Numbered from the stretch's first letter, positions 41,597-51,292 are shown. The stretch is DNA of 64,000 nucleotides from Micromonospora terminaliae (GCF_009671205.1 NZ_CP045309.1:1488001-1552000), one strand, 5' to 3'. Notes: generated by a model from the letters alone, not told the origin. Numbers and translations: made by a program.

Positions 41597-42412
41597 TCAG
41601 CCGACCCGGGCCGAGGCGAGCAGCGCGGCGGTGGGCAGTGCCAGGCTGCCGTCGGGCTGCCGGTAGGGGGCGGCGAGCCGGTCGTACTCCCGGCGGACGC
41701 GCTCGCGCACGGCCGGCGGCTGCCGCTGCAGCACCAGGCCGATGGCGCTGATGCCGGCCGCCGGGCCGGCCCACCAGTCCTCCGGGTCGGCGCGGTGCGC
41801 CCAGGTCAGCGTCACGCACCGGACGTCGGCGAGCCCGGCCGCGGCCAGCAGGCCGGCGAAACCCGCCTCGGTGCGGGGGAAGTCCCGCTCGGGCGGGAGG
41901 CGGGGCAGGTCGGCCGGCGTCGCGACGCCGGCGGCGGCGAGGGCCGTACCCCAGAGCCCCTGCAGCGGCGGGTGCGGGACGGGCCAGACGGTCACCGCGA
42001 CGCGGCCGCCGGGGCGGACCACCCGGCGCAGCTCGGCCACGCCGGCGGCCGGATCACCGACGTGGTTGAGCACGAAGTTCGCCACGGCCGCGTCGAATCC
42101 GCCGGTCGGGACCGGCAGGTCCGGCAGCGCCGCGGCGCGGACGTCGGCGCCGGGTGCGTTCCGCCGGGCCGCGTCGAGCATGCTCGGCTCCGCGTCGACC
42201 GCCACCACCTCGGCGCCCCGGCCCAGGGCCAGTGCCGCGACGGTGCCCGGGCCGGTGCCCACGTCGATCACCCGCCGTCCGGCCCGCACGCCCGCCGCGT
42301 CCAGCAGCGCCTCCGCCGGGTACGCGCAGAGCCGGCCGAAGCTGCGCGCGTACGCCTCGGCGCGGCCCGCCCACCGGGACCGTTCGTGGGCGTCGAAGTC
42401 AGTGTCGACCAT
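41597..42412 (-). CDS. SAM-dependent methyltransferase (class I)
   Basis: A 271-residue class I methyltransferase. Motif I is VIDVGTGPGTVAALALGRG (about 48-66), motif II VVAVDAEPSML, motif IV GGFDAAVANFVLNH and motif V VVRPGGRVAVTVW. These fit the UbiE/methyltransf_11 group; a C-terminal lid follows. The ATG at 42412 has a TACGCT box 6 bases upstream and no Shine-Dalgarno, so it is probably leaderless. It is divergent from the small membrane-protein gene. The substrate is unknown. Confidence 0.82.
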   Translation of the reverse strand: MVDTDFDAHERSRWAGRAEAYARSFGRLCAYPAEALLDAAGVRAGRRVIDVGTGPGTVAALALGRGAEVVAVDAEPSMLDAARRNAPGADVRAAALPDLPVPTGGFDAAVANFVLNHVGDPAAGVAELRRVVRPGGRVAVTVWPVPHPPLQGLWGTALAAAGVATPADLPRLPPERDFPRTEAGFAGLLAAAGLADVRCVTLTWAHRADPEDWWAGPAAGISAIGLVLQRQPPAVRERVRREYDRLAAPYRQPDGSLALPTAALLASARVG

Positions 42413-42418
42413 CGCCGC

Positions 42419-42424
42419 AGCGTA
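42419..42424 (-). promoter_or_regulatory. -10 box of leaderless promoter (methyltransferase)
   Basis: On the minus strand, TACGCT ends 6 bases before the ATG at 42412. Confidence 0.5.
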
Positions 42425-42451
42425 GCGGTGGCCCGGGGTGCGCGGCGGTCC

Positions 42452-42457
42452 TACCGT
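42452..42457 (+). promoter_or_regulatory. -10 box of leaderless promoter (small membrane protein)
   Basis: TACCGT ends 7 bases before the ATG at 42465, and no Shine-Dalgarno is present. It lies 28 bases from the divergent TACGCT box. Confidence 0.5.
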
Positions 42458-42464
42458 GGCGGGC

Positions 42465-42674
42465 ATGACGACGGTGCTGGTGACACTGGCGGTGGTGGCC
42501 GCGGTCGTGGCCGTGATGGTGGGGTTCGTCTCCTGGCGGGACCGGCGGCGGGCCGCTGAGGAGGACCCGGCGGCGGTCCGGGCGGCCAGGGCGGAGCGGC
42601 ACCGGCGGGCGGCCGAGCGGGAGCACGCGCAGCATGACGGCTGGAACAACGGGGGTCACGGCTTCACCGGCTGA
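42465..42674 (+). CDS. Single-pass membrane protein
   Basis: A 69-residue protein. Residues 3-23 (TTVLVTLAVVAAVVAVMVGFV) are one transmembrane helix, followed by a highly charged cytosolic helix (RDRRRAAEEDPAAVRAARAERHRRAAER) and a Gly-rich end (HDGWNNGGHGFTG). There is no signal-peptidase site, so it is likely N-out/C-in anchored. No family is recognised. Confidence 0.6.
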   Translation: MTTVLVTLAVVAAVVAVMVGFVSWRDRRRAAEEDPAAVRAARAERHRRAAEREHAQHDGWNNGGHGFTG

Positions 42675-42834
42675 CGCCGTCCGGCGCGGCGCGGCGTCCA
42701 GCGGCTGCCCGGTGACCCGCATTCACCGCCCTCGGCTGAACGAAGGCCGGCGCGCGCCCGTGATCTCCGGTGGGCATCAACGGCGCACCGCCGGGGTACT
42801 GCGTCCACGACAGCGACTCAGCCGGGAGGCAACG

Positions 42835-43584
42835 GTGGGGGAGAAGGCGGTACGTCGGCGGCCAGGACCGCTCGCCGGGCTGCTGGTGGCGCTGGTGGTG
42901 GCGGCCGGCTGCATGGGCGGCGGGCTGGACCAGGGCGAGCCGGAGCAGCCCCGTCCCCGGCAGAGCGGCCGGCCGGCCTCCCCGGGGGCGGACGCGACCC
43001 GGGCCGACGGCACCACCAGCGTGGCCGAGTTCAAGCAGGACTTCTCCGACGCCGTCGGCATCGCCGAGCAGTACTGGACGGCGCAGTTCCGCGGCTCCGG
43101 CAAGCAGTTCCAGCCCATCCGCCGGGTCGTGCCGTACACGAGGTCGGGCGAGGTGTCGTGCGGCGGCCAGGGACTGCCCCGCAACAACGCGGTCTACTGC
43201 TCGGCCGGTGACTTCATCGCCTACGACGTGAACTGGTCGGTGGCGGCCTTCCGCCAGGTCGGCGACGCCTTCCTGTTCTACCTGCTCGGCCACGAGTACG
43301 CCCACGGCGTCCAGGTCCGCCTCGGCATCCGCTACAACTTCACCATCCAGCAGGAGCTGCAGGCGGACTGCATGGCCGGGGCGTACATCGGTGACAACGT
43401 GCGCTCGGGGACGCTGACGCTGGCCGAGGGCGACCTGGACGAGTTCCGGGAGGGGCTGCTGGCGGTCGGCGACGACCCGGACCAGCCCTGGTTCGCCGAG
43501 GGCTCGCACGGCACGGCCGAGCAGCGCAGCGAATCGTTCTTCCGCGGCTACGAGAAGTCCCTGGACGCCTGCGACCTCGGGTGA
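42835..43584 (+). CDS. Lipoprotein neutral zinc metallopeptidase (YpfJ-like)
   Basis: A 249-residue exported protein. The N-terminus has basic residues, a hydrophobic stretch and a lipobox VVAAGC, so it should be anchored to the outer face of the membrane. After a Pro-rich linker (about 35-60) comes the putative neutral zinc metallopeptidase domain with HEYAH at H153-E154-H157 and a downstream ELQADCMAGAYIG that provides the third ligand region. The GTG at 42835 lies 5 bases after GGGAGG. The substrate is unknown. Confidence 0.85.
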   Translation: MGEKAVRRRPGPLAGLLVALVVAAGCMGGGLDQGEPEQPRPRQSGRPASPGADATRADGTTSVAEFKQDFSDAVGIAEQYWTAQFRGSGKQFQPIRRVVPYTRSGEVSCGGQGLPRNNAVYCSAGDFIAYDVNWSVAAFRQVGDAFLFYLLGHEYAHGVQVRLGIRYNFTIQQELQADCMAGAYIGDNVRSGTLTLAEGDLDEFREGLLAVGDDPDQPWFAEGSHGTAEQRSESFFRGYEKSLDACDLG

Positions 43585-43674
43585 TGCCGCAGGTCACCCT
43601 CGCCGGGGACGGTGACCGCCCGGCAGGGCGCGGCTGAGAGGATCGGTGGGTACCCGCACCGAGGGAGGCCCCCG

Positions 43675-44346
43675 CTGAGCAGCAGACACCCCGCCGCCGT
43701 GCTCTTCGACATGGACGGCACCCTGGTCGACAGCGAGAAGCTCTGGGACGTCGCGTTGCAGGAGCTCGCGGCCGTCTACGGCGGCACCCTCTCCGAGGCG
43801 GCACGCCGGGCGATCATCGGCACCAGCATGGCCGTCTCCATGCGCATCGTGCACGACGACCTGGGCCAGCCGGAGCGGGACCCGCAGGCCAGCGCCGACT
43901 GGATCAACGCCCGGATCCTGGAGCTGTTCCGCGACGGGCTGCGCTGGCGGCCGGGAGCGCTGGCCCTGCTGCGCGCGGTCCGCGCCGCGGGCATCCCCAC
44001 CGCCCTGGTCACCTCCAGCACCCGGCCGCTGGTCGAGGTCGCCCTCGACACGCTGGGCCGGGACAGCTTCGACGCGGTGGTCTGCGGCGACGAGGTGGGC
44101 GCGGCCAAGCCGCACCCGGAGCCGTACCTGACCGCGGCGCAGCTGCTCGGTGTGCCGATCGAGCGGTGCGTGGCCATCGAGGACTCGCCGACCGGGGTGG
44201 CCAGCGCCCTCGCGGCCGGTGCCGCCGTGCTGGCCGTACCGGCCGAGGTGCCGCTGGCGCCGGTCGACGGCGTACACCAGCTGGAGAGCCTGACCGCGGC
44301 GGACCTGGAGCTGCTGTCCGCCCTGCTCGGCGAACGCCCCGCCTGA
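43675..44346 (+). CDS. HAD-superfamily phosphatase
   Basis: A 223-residue HAD hydrolase of the beta-phosphoglucomutase-like group. Motif I is LFDMDGTLVDSEKLW, motif II LVTSSTRPL, motif III the Lys in GAAKPHPEPY, and motif IV IEDSPTGVASALAAG. The cap is helical (about 17-85). The start is unusual: the only strong Shine-Dalgarno (GAGGGAGG, 43661-43668) lies 6 bases before an in-frame CTG at 43675. The alternative is a GTG at 43612 with a poor GGGGA just 2 bases away, adding 21 unsupported residues. The substrate is probably a sugar or small phosphate. Confidence 0.8.
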   Translation: MSSRHPAAVLFDMDGTLVDSEKLWDVALQELAAVYGGTLSEAARRAIIGTSMAVSMRIVHDDLGQPERDPQASADWINARILELFRDGLRWRPGALALLRAVRAAGIPTALVTSSTRPLVEVALDTLGRDSFDAVVCGDEVGAAKPHPEPYLTAAQLLGVPIERCVAIEDSPTGVASALAAGAAVLAVPAEVPLAPVDGVHQLESLTAADLELLSALLGERPA

Positions 44347-44350
44347 CCGG

Positions 44351-44734
44351 TCAGCGGGCCTCGCCGAACACCGCCACGGCGATCTGGTAGCTGTCGAACG
44401 CGCGGGCGGCGCCCGCGTAGGCGGCCAGGTGGATGAACAGCTCGACGATCTCCTCCCGGGTCACCCCGGAGTGCAGGGCGATCCGCAGCTGCCCGCGCAG
44501 CGGCTCGTGAGTGCCCAGCGCCGCGGCGATCGCCACCGACACCAGGCACCGGGAGCGCAGGTCCAGGCCCTCGCGGGGCCACACGTCGCCGAAGGTGTGC
44601 TCGGTGGCCAGCCGGCGGAAGTCCGCGCCGGCCGCCGGCTCGCCGGGGCCGAGCGGAAGGGTGAGCGGCTGGCCGAGCAGCCGCTCGGCGTTCTCCAGCG
44701 CCCGCGCGTAGGCGTCATCCGGCACGTCCCTCAC
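44351..44734 (-). CDS. Carboxymuconolactone decarboxylase-family protein
   Basis: A 127-residue CMD/AhpD-fold protein, all helical. Core segments are LPLGPGEPAAGADFRRLATEH, DLRSRCLVSVAIAAALGTHEPLRGQLRIALHSGVTREEIVELFIHLAAYAG in successive helices, with the conserved His in ALHSGVT and the family-typical AAYAGAARAFDSY. It lacks the CxxC pair of peroxidase AhpD, so it is closer to gamma-carboxymuconolactone decarboxylase. The GTG start is at 44734. The reaction is not defined by context. Confidence 0.85.
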   Translation of the reverse strand: MRDVPDDAYARALENAERLLGQPLTLPLGPGEPAAGADFRRLATEHTFGDVWPREGLDLRSRCLVSVAIAAALGTHEPLRGQLRIALHSGVTREEIVELFIHLAAYAGAARAFDSYQIAVAVFGEAR

Positions 44735-44782
44735 CCCCGTAACCCGAGTGTGGCAGCGGGCGCGGTGCCGGCGGGAACGGAA

Positions 44783-44816
44783 ACGGCCCCCGCCACACTC
44801 CCGTGGCGGGGGCCGT
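44783..44816 (-). terminator. Terminator of ABC exporter operon
   Basis: A perfect 14-bp stem (acggcccccgccac / gtggcgggggccgt) with a 6-base loop, 10 bases after the minus-strand stop at 44827. Confidence 0.9.
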
Positions 44817-44826
44817 CCTGCGTGCG

Positions 44827-47376
44827 TCAGTCGTGGGCGATGGCGCCCAGCACGTTGATCCGCGCGGCGCGGATGGCGGGCAGCACCGCGGCGACCACGC
44901 CGATGATCGCCGCCAGGACCAGGAAGGTCCCCATCTGGCTCCAGGGCAGGACCAGGTCGGTGATGCCCTCGTCCTTGAGGGCCCGGACCACGGCCGCGCC
45001 GAGGCCGGTGCCGACCACGACGCCCAGCAGCGCGCCGAAGATCGAGATCACCACCGCCTCCACGGTGATCATCCGCATGGTCTGGGCCCGACGCAGGCCG
45101 ATGGCCCGCAGCAGGCCCAGCTCCCGGGTCCGCTCCAGCACCGACAGGGCCAGGGTGTTGATGATGCCCAGCACCGCGATCACGATGGCCAGCGCCAGCA
45201 GGATCTGGATCATCCGCAGCGGGGTGTCCAGCTGGCTGGTCTGCTGCTTGATGAACGCGGCCCGGTCCGCGACCGACACCTCGGGGCTGTCGGCGAGCAG
45301 CCGTTCGATCTGCGGCTGCACCGCGGCGACCGAGGTGCCCGGGGCGAGCTGCACGAAGCCCTGGATGGGCTGCGGGATGGCGAAGTCGGCGGCCGCCTGC
45401 GGCGGCAGCACCACCGGGTTGGTCAGCTGCGAGCTCTCGTAGACGCCGCTGACCGTGTAGGTGCGGGCCTCACCCCGGGACAGCTGCACGGTGACCGTCG
45501 AGCCGACCGACAGGTTGCGGGACTTCGCGGTGTCCGAGCTGAGCAGCATCTGGTCCGGGTTCAGCCGGCTGATGTCACCGGCGTTCGCCTTCGCTCCGAA
45601 GATCTGCCCCAGCGCGGCCACGTTGCTGGACGCGGCCACCCAGGTCCGCTGGCCGTTCAGCGTGGCCATGTCGCCGTACTCGCCGTCGACCAGCCGCACC
45701 CCCGGGATGGCGGCGGCCTTCTCCAGCACCGCCGGGTCGAAGCTCGGCGGGCGGGGGCCGGCCTGGGCGCCGGAGATCACCAGTTCGGCCTTGATGGTGT
45801 CCTCCGCCAGGGCGCTGATGCTGCCCTTGGCCGAGTCGAGGATCACCGTCACCCCGGTCACCAGCGCGATGCCGACCATCAGCGCGGCGGCCGTGATCGC
45901 CGTGCGGCGAGGGTTGCGGCCGGAGTTCAGCCGGCCCAGCTTGCCGGGCACCGACCAGGCGAACAGCGTGCCCAGCAGGGCGACGACCGGCCGGCTGATC
46001 AGCGGGGTGAGCAGCGCCACGCCGATGAACGCGAACAGCACGCCGCCCAGGATGGTGGCCAGGGTGTTGTCGCCGGCGTGGCCGCCGAGCCCGAGGAACA
46101 GCAGGCCCGCGCCGATCGCGGTGACCACGGATCCGCCGATGGTCACCTTGGTCAGCGGCCGGTCCGGCGTGGCGACGTCCTGCATGGCGGCGATCGGCGG
46201 GATGCGCGAGGCGCGCAGCGCGGGCAGCAGCGCCGCCACCACCGTGATCACCGTGCCCACGGCGAAGGCGCCGATGACCGCCGCCGGGGGCACGCCCAGG
46301 CCGGCCAGGGTGAGCCCGCCGGCGAGCTTGCCGAACAGGTACGCCAGCAGCGCGCCGACCCCGATGCCGGCGGCGAGGCCGAGCACCGAGGCGATCAGGC
46401 CGACCGCCACGGCCTCCAGCACCACCGAGCCGATGATCTGCCGCCCGCTCGCGCCGATGGCCCGCATGAGCGCCAGCTCGCGGGTGCGCTGCGCCACGAT
46501 GATCGAGAAGGTGTTGAGGATCAGGAAGGTGCCGACGAGCAGCGCCACCGCGGCGAAGCCGAGCAGGATCTTGTTGAAGAAGGACAGGCCCTCCTTCAGC
46601 CCGGCGGACGCGTCGTCCGCGAGCTGCTTGCCGGTCTTCACCTCGTAGTCCGCGCCGAGGGTGCGGGCCACGTCGTCGCGCAGCGCCTCCGGCGTGGTGC
46701 CGTCGGCGGCCTTCGCGGTCACGTTGGAGAACACGTCCGGCTTGCCGAGCATCAGCTGCTGGGCCACCGGGGTCGTGAACATCACCTCGTTGACCCCGCC
46801 GACCGAGTCCCGGCCGCCGCTGTAGCCGAAGACGCCCACCAGGGTGAACTCCTTCTTCGGCGCCAGGGTCAGTACGCCCACCCGGTCGCCGACCTTCACC
46901 TTGGCCGCGTCGGCGAGCGCCGCGTTGACCACGATCTCGTCGTCGGCCCGCGGCGCGCGCCCCTCGCGCAGCTTGAGCAGGTCGCCCTCGCCGAGCCAGT
47001 TCTCGCCGAGCTGCGGCGGGCCGAACGAGGTGACCACCTTGCCGTTGCTGCCGATGAGCCGGGCCCCGTCGGCGTTGACCACGCCTTGGACGTCGGTCAC
47101 GCCCGGCACCGCCTTGACCCGGTCGACGACCGACGCGGGCACCGGGGCGGCCACCTGCTCGCCCTCGACCTCGGACAGGGCGACCTTGGGCTTCGCGGCC
47201 ACGTTGACGTCGACCTCGGAGAACGCGTCGGCGAAGACCGCGTCGAAGGAACGGCCGAGGGTGTCGGTGAGCACGAACGCGCCGGAGACGAACATGACGC
47301 CGAGCACCACCGCGAGGCCGGACAGCAGCAGGCGCACCTTCCGCGCCAGCAGGCTCTTCAGAGTGGCCCGGAACAT
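44827..47376 (-). CDS. FtsX/MacB-type ABC transporter permease
   Basis: An 849-residue membrane protein with a duplicated FtsX architecture. The first helix (about 15-40, [21 protein letters not shown]) is followed by an extracellular MacB periplasmic-core-like domain (about 40-255). Three transmembrane helices follow (about 270-410) with [14 protein letters not shown] further helix pair leads to a second extracellular domain, and the final FtsX bundle ends with [15 protein letters not shown] and [10 protein letters not shown]. Such permeases drive mechanotransmission or export of peptides, lipids or antibiotics. The ATG overlaps the ATPase stop by one base (TGATG). Confidence 0.93.
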   Translation of the reverse strand: MFRATLKSLLARKVRLLLSGLAVVLGVMFVSGAFVLTDTLGRSFDAVFADAFSEVDVNVAAKPKVALSEVEGEQVAAPVPASVVDRVKAVPGVTDVQGVVNADGARLIGSNGKVVTSFGPPQLGENWLGEGDLLKLREGRAPRADDEIVVNAALADAAKVKVGDRVGVLTLAPKKEFTLVGVFGYSGGRDSVGGVNEVMFTTPVAQQLMLGKPDVFSNVTAKAADGTTPEALRDDVARTLGADYEVKTGKQLADDASAGLKEGLSFFNKILLGFAAVALLVGTFLILNTFSIIVAQRTRELALMRAIGASGRQIIGSVVLEAVAVGLIASVLGLAAGIGVGALLAYLFGKLAGGLTLAGLGVPPAAVIGAFAVGTVITVVAALLPALRASRIPPIAAMQDVATPDRPLTKVTIGGSVVTAIGAGLLFLGLGGHAGDNTLATILGGVLFAFIGVALLTPLISRPVVALLGTLFAWSVPGKLGRLNSGRNPRRTAITAAALMVGIALVTGVTVILDSAKGSISALAEDTIKAELVISGAQAGPRPPSFDPAVLEKAAAIPGVRLVDGEYGDMATLNGQRTWVAASSNVAALGQIFGAKANAGDISRLNPDQMLLSSDTAKSRNLSVGSTVTVQLSRGEARTYTVSGVYESSQLTNPVVLPPQAAADFAIPQPIQGFVQLAPGTSVAAVQPQIERLLADSPEVSVADRAAFIKQQTSQLDTPLRMIQILLALAIVIAVLGIINTLALSVLERTRELGLLRAIGLRRAQTMRMITVEAVVISIFGALLGVVVGTGLGAAVVRALKDEGITDLVLPWSQMGTFLVLAAIIGVVAAVLPAIRAARINVLGAIAHD

Positions 47377-48143
47377 CAGTTGCCCACCTCGGCCGGCGCG
47401 TCGAGCTTCTTCATGGTGTCCAGCACCGTGTCGGCGGTCGGCTCGATCAGCTCGGAGACGATCTGGCCGTCGGCGAGGAAGACCACCCGGTCGGCGTACG
47501 CGGCGGCCGTCGGGTCGTGGGTGACCATGACGATGGTCTGGCCGTGCTCCCGGACCGAGTTGCGCAGGAAGTTGAGCACCTCGGCGCCGGAGCGGGAGTC
47601 CAGGTTGCCGGTCGGCTCGTCGGCGAAGATCACCTCGGGGCGGGCCACGAGGGCGCGGGCGCACGCCACCCGCTGCTGCTGGCCGCCGGAGAGCTGCGCC
47701 GGGCGGTGCCCGAGGCGCTCGCGCAGGCCGACCGTGTCGATCACGGTGTCGTACCAGGCCGGGTCGGGCTTGCGGCCGGCGATGGACAGCGGCAGCAGGA
47801 TGTTCTCCTGCGCGGTGAGCGTGGGAAGCAGGTTGAACTGCTGGAAGATGAAGCCCACCTTGTCGCGGCGCAGCTTCGTCAGGCCGGCGTCGCCCAGCCC
47901 GGTCACCGTGGTGTCACCGATCATGACGGTGCCCCGGGTCACCGAGTCCAGGCCCGCCAGGCAGTGCATGAGCGTCGACTTGCCCGAGCCGGACGGGCCC
48001 ATGATCGCGGTGAACCGGCCCCGCTCGAACTCGGCGCTCACCCCCCGCAGCGCGATGACCTGCGCCTCGCCGCTGCCGTACACCTTCCACACGTCGCTGG
48101 CCCGGGCCGCGGCCTGCGCCTGCTGCCCTACCGTCGCGGTCAC
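47376..48143 (-). CDS. ABC transporter ATP-binding protein (MacB/LolD type)
   Basis: A 255-residue ABC ATPase partner of the FtsX permease. Walker A is [11 protein letters not shown] (K55), the Q-loop [16 protein letters not shown], the signature [15 protein letters not shown], Walker [14 protein letters not shown], and the switch His is in [11 protein letters not shown] chose the GTG at 48143 with AAGAGG 8 bases upstream; the longer frame to 48209 is unsupported. A dyad tcaggg-tcat-ccctga 150 bases upstream is a likely binding site for the neighbouring response regulator. Confidence 0.93.
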   Translation of the reverse strand: MTATVGQQAQAAARASDVWKVYGSGEAQVIALRGVSAEFERGRFTAIMGPSGSGKSTLMHCLAGLDSVTRGTVMIGDTTVTGLGDAGLTKLRRDKVGFIFQQFNLLPTLTAQENILLPLSIAGRKPDPAWYDTVIDTVGLRERLGHRPAQLSGGQQQRVACARALVARPEVIFADEPTGNLDSRSGAEVLNFLRNSVREHGQTIVMVTHDPTAAAYADRVVFLADGQIVSELIEPTADTVLDTMKKLDAPAEVGN

Positions 48144-48293
48144 GTCATCTACCTCTTCCGTCAGCCTGCTATCCGCAACCGCCCCCGCTGGCCGGTGCGG
48201 CAGATCCATCCTCGGCGCCGCCGGGCGCGGATCCGTCCACCCCCGGGCGGAACCGTCGCCGAACTTTCCGTTGGGGTCGCCCCCGAGGCCGAC

Positions 48294-48309
48294 TCAGGGT
48301 CATCCCTGA
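48294..48309. promoter_or_regulatory. Candidate response-regulator operator
   Basis: tcaggg-tcat-ccctga is a perfect 6-bp dyad with a 4-base centre in the 257-base spacer upstream of the ABC operon and downstream of the LuxR response-regulator gene. Position and symmetry suit a dimeric NarL-type regulator. Confidence 0.55.
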
Positions 48310-48400
48310 CCGGCCGGCGCCGCCGACGCTAGGACCTCACGTCGCGTCATGGTCAACCCCGCCGCGCCGCCGATGGTCACGGTAGGTGACCGGCGCCACC

Positions 48401-49084
48401 TCACCCGCCGGGGCGGACCAGGCCCGTCTCGTACGCCAGCACCACGGCCTGCACCCGGTCGCGCAGCCCCAGCTTGGTCAGGACGTGCCCGACGTGGGTC
48501 TTCACGGTGGTCTCGCTCACCGACAGTTCCCGGGCGATCTCGGCGTTGGACAACCCGCGCGCCACCTGCACGAGCACCTCCCGCTCCCGTTCGGTCAGCG
48601 CGTCGAGGGCCTTCGGCGGGGTGGCCGCCGGGTCGGGCAGCACGTCGGCGAAGCGGTCCAGCAGCCGGCGCAGGATCCGCGGGGCCACCACCGCCTCACC
48701 GGCCGCCACCGTCCGGATCGCGGTCACCAGGTCCTCGGCCGGAACGTCCTTGGCCAGGAAGCCGCTGGCGCCGGCGCGCAGCGCGCCGACCACGTACTCG
48801 TCGAGGTCGAAGGTGGTGAGGATGAGCACCCGCACGGGCAGCCGGGCGTCCACGATCGCCCGGGTGGCCGCGACCCCGTCCATCCGCGGCATCCGGATGT
48901 CCATGAGCACCACGTCGGGCAGCAGCCGCCGGGACAGCTCCACCGCCTCCACCCCGTCGCCGGCTTCGGCCACGATGTCCAGGTCGTCCTCGGTGCCCAG
49001 CACCATCCGGAAGCCGGTACGCAGCAGCGGCTGGTCGTCGGCCAGCAGGATCCGCACCGGTCGGCCGGCGGTGCTGTCGGTCAT
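48401..49084 (-). CDS. NarL/LuxR-type response regulator
   Basis: A 227-residue two-component response regulator. The receiver domain (about 9-130) has the acid pair in ILLADDQPL, the phosphoacceptor D62 in VVLMDIRMPRMDG, Thr in LILTTFD and Lys in FLAKDVPAE. The LuxR-type helix-turn-helix (about 158-222) has LTEREREVLVQVARGLSNAEIA and SETTVKTHVGHVLTKLGLRDR. The ATG at 49084 has GAGGGAG 4 bases upstream. It is encoded directly after its cognate histidine kinase and probably controls the adjacent ABC exporter. Confidence 0.93.
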   Translation of the reverse strand: MTDSTAGRPVRILLADDQPLLRTGFRMVLGTEDDLDIVAEAGDGVEAVELSRRLLPDVVLMDIRMPRMDGVAATRAIVDARLPVRVLILTTFDLDEYVVGALRAGASGFLAKDVPAEDLVTAIRTVAAGEAVVAPRILRRLLDRFADVLPDPAATPPKALDALTEREREVLVQVARGLSNAEIARELSVSETTVKTHVGHVLTKLGLRDRVQAVVLAYETGLVRPGG

Positions 49085-49112
49085 CGGTCTCCCTCGTTCG
49101 GCCGGGTGCCGG

Positions 49113-50306
49113 TCACGCCGGGACCGCCCCGGCGGGCTCCAGCGGGATCCGCGCGTACACCCGGAAGCCGCCGCCCGGGCGCGGGCCGGTCCGCAGGATC
49201 CCACCGTAGAGGGCGACCCGTTCCCGCATGCCGACCAGCCCGTGACCGATCCGGTCGGCCGCCGGCGCCGGGCCGCGCCCGGTGTCGGTGACCTCCACGG
49301 CCAGGAAGCCGTCGGCGAGGGTGAGCCGCACCAGCGCCGTGGCCCGGCCGGCGTGCTTGAGCGCGTTGGTCAGCGCCTCCTGCACGATCCGGTAGACGGT
49401 GAGCGCCACCCCGTCCTCCATCGGCCCGGGCGTGCCGTCGACCCGCAGCGTGACCGGTAGCCCGGCCTCGCGGACCTGCTCGACCAGGGCCTCGATGCCG
49501 GTCAGCCCCGGCTGCGGGGTCAGCTCGGCGGCCGGTTCGGCGTCGGTACGCAGCACGTCGAGCAGCCGGCGCAGCTCCCGCAGGGTGGCCCGGCCGGTCT
49601 CCTCGACGGTGGCCATCGCCTCGTCGGCGGCGTCCGGGTCCCGGCGCAGCACCCGGCGCGCCCCGGTGGCCAGGACGCCCATCACGCTGACGTGGTGGGC
49701 CACCACGTCGTGCAGCTCCCGGGCGATCCGGCGCCGCTCGTCGGCCACCGCCTGCTCGGTCAGCGACCGCTGCGTGGCCTCGGCGACGCGGGCGCGCTCC
49801 CGCAGCATCCGGGTGGACTGCCGGCGGGCCTGCACGGCGCGGCCCACCGCGTACGCCACCGACGCGGTGAGCAGGTTGTTGAGCACCAGCACCCCGGGGC
49901 CCATGGTGAGCACGCCGTCCAGGGGCGCGACCAGGTTCGCCAGCACCACCGGCACCCAGAGCAGCACCGCGGCGAGGCCGGCCTGGCGCAGCGGCCGGTG
50001 CGCCGCCATGGTGTAGGTGAGGACGACGAAGGCCAGCCCCTGCGTGGTGGGCGCGTGGTGGAACAGCACCGGCACGGCGAGGGTGGCCACCGCCGCGCCC
50101 ACCGCCGGCCACGGCGCGGCCCGCCGGATCGCCACCGGGGCGGCGCACAGCACACTCCAGCCCAGCGCCGCCCAGAGCTGCTCGGGCCGCAGCTCCCGCG
50201 GTGTCAGCAGCAGGAACGCCGCGTCCACCAGCGCCAGCGCGACGGCCGTGGCGGCGTCCACGGCCAGCGGCCGGTCCCGCGCCCACGCGCGCAGCCGGTT
50301 GGTCAT
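49113..50306 (-). CDS. Sensor histidine kinase (NarX/DesK type)
   Basis: A 397-residue membrane histidine kinase. Several hydrophobic segments lie in residues about 15-155 with little extracellular sequence, so it probably senses within the membrane. A linker helix leads to the HisKA_3 dimerisation domain with RRIARELHDVVAHHVSVM (H199). The ATPase part has TVYRIVQEALTNALKHA (N-box) and VTDTGRGPAPA with HGLVGMRERVALYGG. The stop lies 28 bases before the response regulator start. Such pairs often sense cell-envelope stress and control MacB-like exporters. Confidence 0.93.
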   Translation of the reverse strand: MTNRLRAWARDRPLAVDAATAVALALVDAAFLLLTPRELRPEQLWAALGWSVLCAAPVAIRRAAPWPAVGAAVATLAVPVLFHHAPTTQGLAFVVLTYTMAAHRPLRQAGLAAVLLWVPVVLANLVAPLDGVLTMGPGVLVLNNLLTASVAYAVGRAVQARRQSTRMLRERARVAEATQRSLTEQAVADERRRIARELHDVVAHHVSVMGVLATGARRVLRRDPDAADEAMATVEETGRATLRELRRLLDVLRTDAEPAAELTPQPGLTGIEALVEQVREAGLPVTLRVDGTPGPMEDGVALTVYRIVQEALTNALKHAGRATALVRLTLADGFLAVEVTDTGRGPAPAADRIGHGLVGMRERVALYGGILRTGPRPGGGFRVYARIPLEPAGAVPA

Positions 50307-50383
50307 GCGTCGACGCTAGCCGCCGCCCGGCGCCGGCCGGTCGTCGCCGATGCCGAACCCGGTCTCCTCCGTGGGGAGGATGC

Positions 50384-51292
50384 TCACTCGTCCGCGCCGG
50401 GCGCGGCCGGCCGGGACCGCGCGTCGGTGAGCGGGTCGGCCGGGCCGGCGACCGGGAACGGCGGCGGGGTGCCGCCGAAGCTCGGGCAGAGCGCCTGGTG
50501 GCTGCACCAGTCGCAGAGGCGGCTCGGCCGGGGCCGGAAATCCTGCCGGGCGGTGGCCTGCTCGATGGCCTGCCAGAGCGCCACGATCGTGCGCTCGAAG
50601 CGCAGCAGCTCGTCGGCGTCGGGGGAGTAGTCGCACACCTCGGCGTCGCGCAGGTAGAGCAGCCGCAGCACCCGCGGCACCACCCCGCGGGTGCGCCACA
50701 GCACCAGCGCGTAGAACTTCAGCTGGAACAGCGCCCGCGCTTCGAACGCCTCCCTCGGGGCGCCGCCGGTCTTGTAGTCGACCACCCGCAGCGCGCCGTC
50801 GGGCGCCACGTCGAGACGGTCGAGGTAGCCCCGGATGAGCAGCTCGTCGTCGACCACCGCGGAGATCAGCGCCTCCCGCTCGGCCGGCTCCAGCCGGCGC
50901 GGGTCCTCCACCGCGAAGTAGCCCTCCAGCAGCCCCGCCGCCGAGCGGAGGAAGCCGTCGACCGCGGCCGCGTCGCCCTCGGCGAACAGCGTCGCGAGCT
51001 CCGGCTGCTCGGTGACCAGCCGGTCCCACTGCGGGGCGACCAGGTCGCCGGCCGACTCCGGGGTGCGGGCCGCCGCCGGCAGGTCGAACAGGCGCTCCAG
51101 AACGGCGTGGACCAGCGTGCCCCGCACCTGCTCGACGGTGGGTCGCTCGGGCAGCCGGTCGATGCTGCGGAACCGGTAGAGCAGCGGGCAGGTCTTGAAA
51201 TCGGCCGCACGCGACGGCGACAGCGACGCCCGCACCGTGGGCGGAGTGGCCGTCGGGTCGGGCTGCGTGTCGATCACCGGTTCCGCCGTCAT
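50384..51292 (-). CDS. RecB-family (PD-(D/E)XK) exonuclease with Fe-S-like cysteines
   Basis: A 302-residue nuclease of the RecB/Cas4-like PD-(D/E)XK group (PDDEXK_1). Motifs in order: SPSRAADFKTCPLLYRFRSID (Cys at about 34), RGTLVHAVLERLF, LIRGYLDRLDVAP and RVVDYKTGGAPRE (catalytic D and K), and the C-terminal CDWCSHQALCPSF. One N-terminal and three C-terminal cysteines match the iron-sulfur staple of AddB/Cas4-type nucleases. The gene is conserved beside the proteasome region in actinobacteria; its DNA-repair role is inferred. The ATG is at 51292. Confidence 0.9.
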   Translation of the reverse strand: MTAEPVIDTQPDPTATPPTVRASLSPSRAADFKTCPLLYRFRSIDRLPERPTVEQVRGTLVHAVLERLFDLPAAARTPESAGDLVAPQWDRLVTEQPELATLFAEGDAAAVDGFLRSAAGLLEGYFAVEDPRRLEPAEREALISAVVDDELLIRGYLDRLDVAPDGALRVVDYKTGGAPREAFEARALFQLKFYALVLWRTRGVVPRVLRLLYLRDAEVCDYSPDADELLRFERTIVALWQAIEQATARQDFRPRPSRLCDWCSHQALCPSFGGTPPPFPVAGPADPLTDARSRPAAPGADE

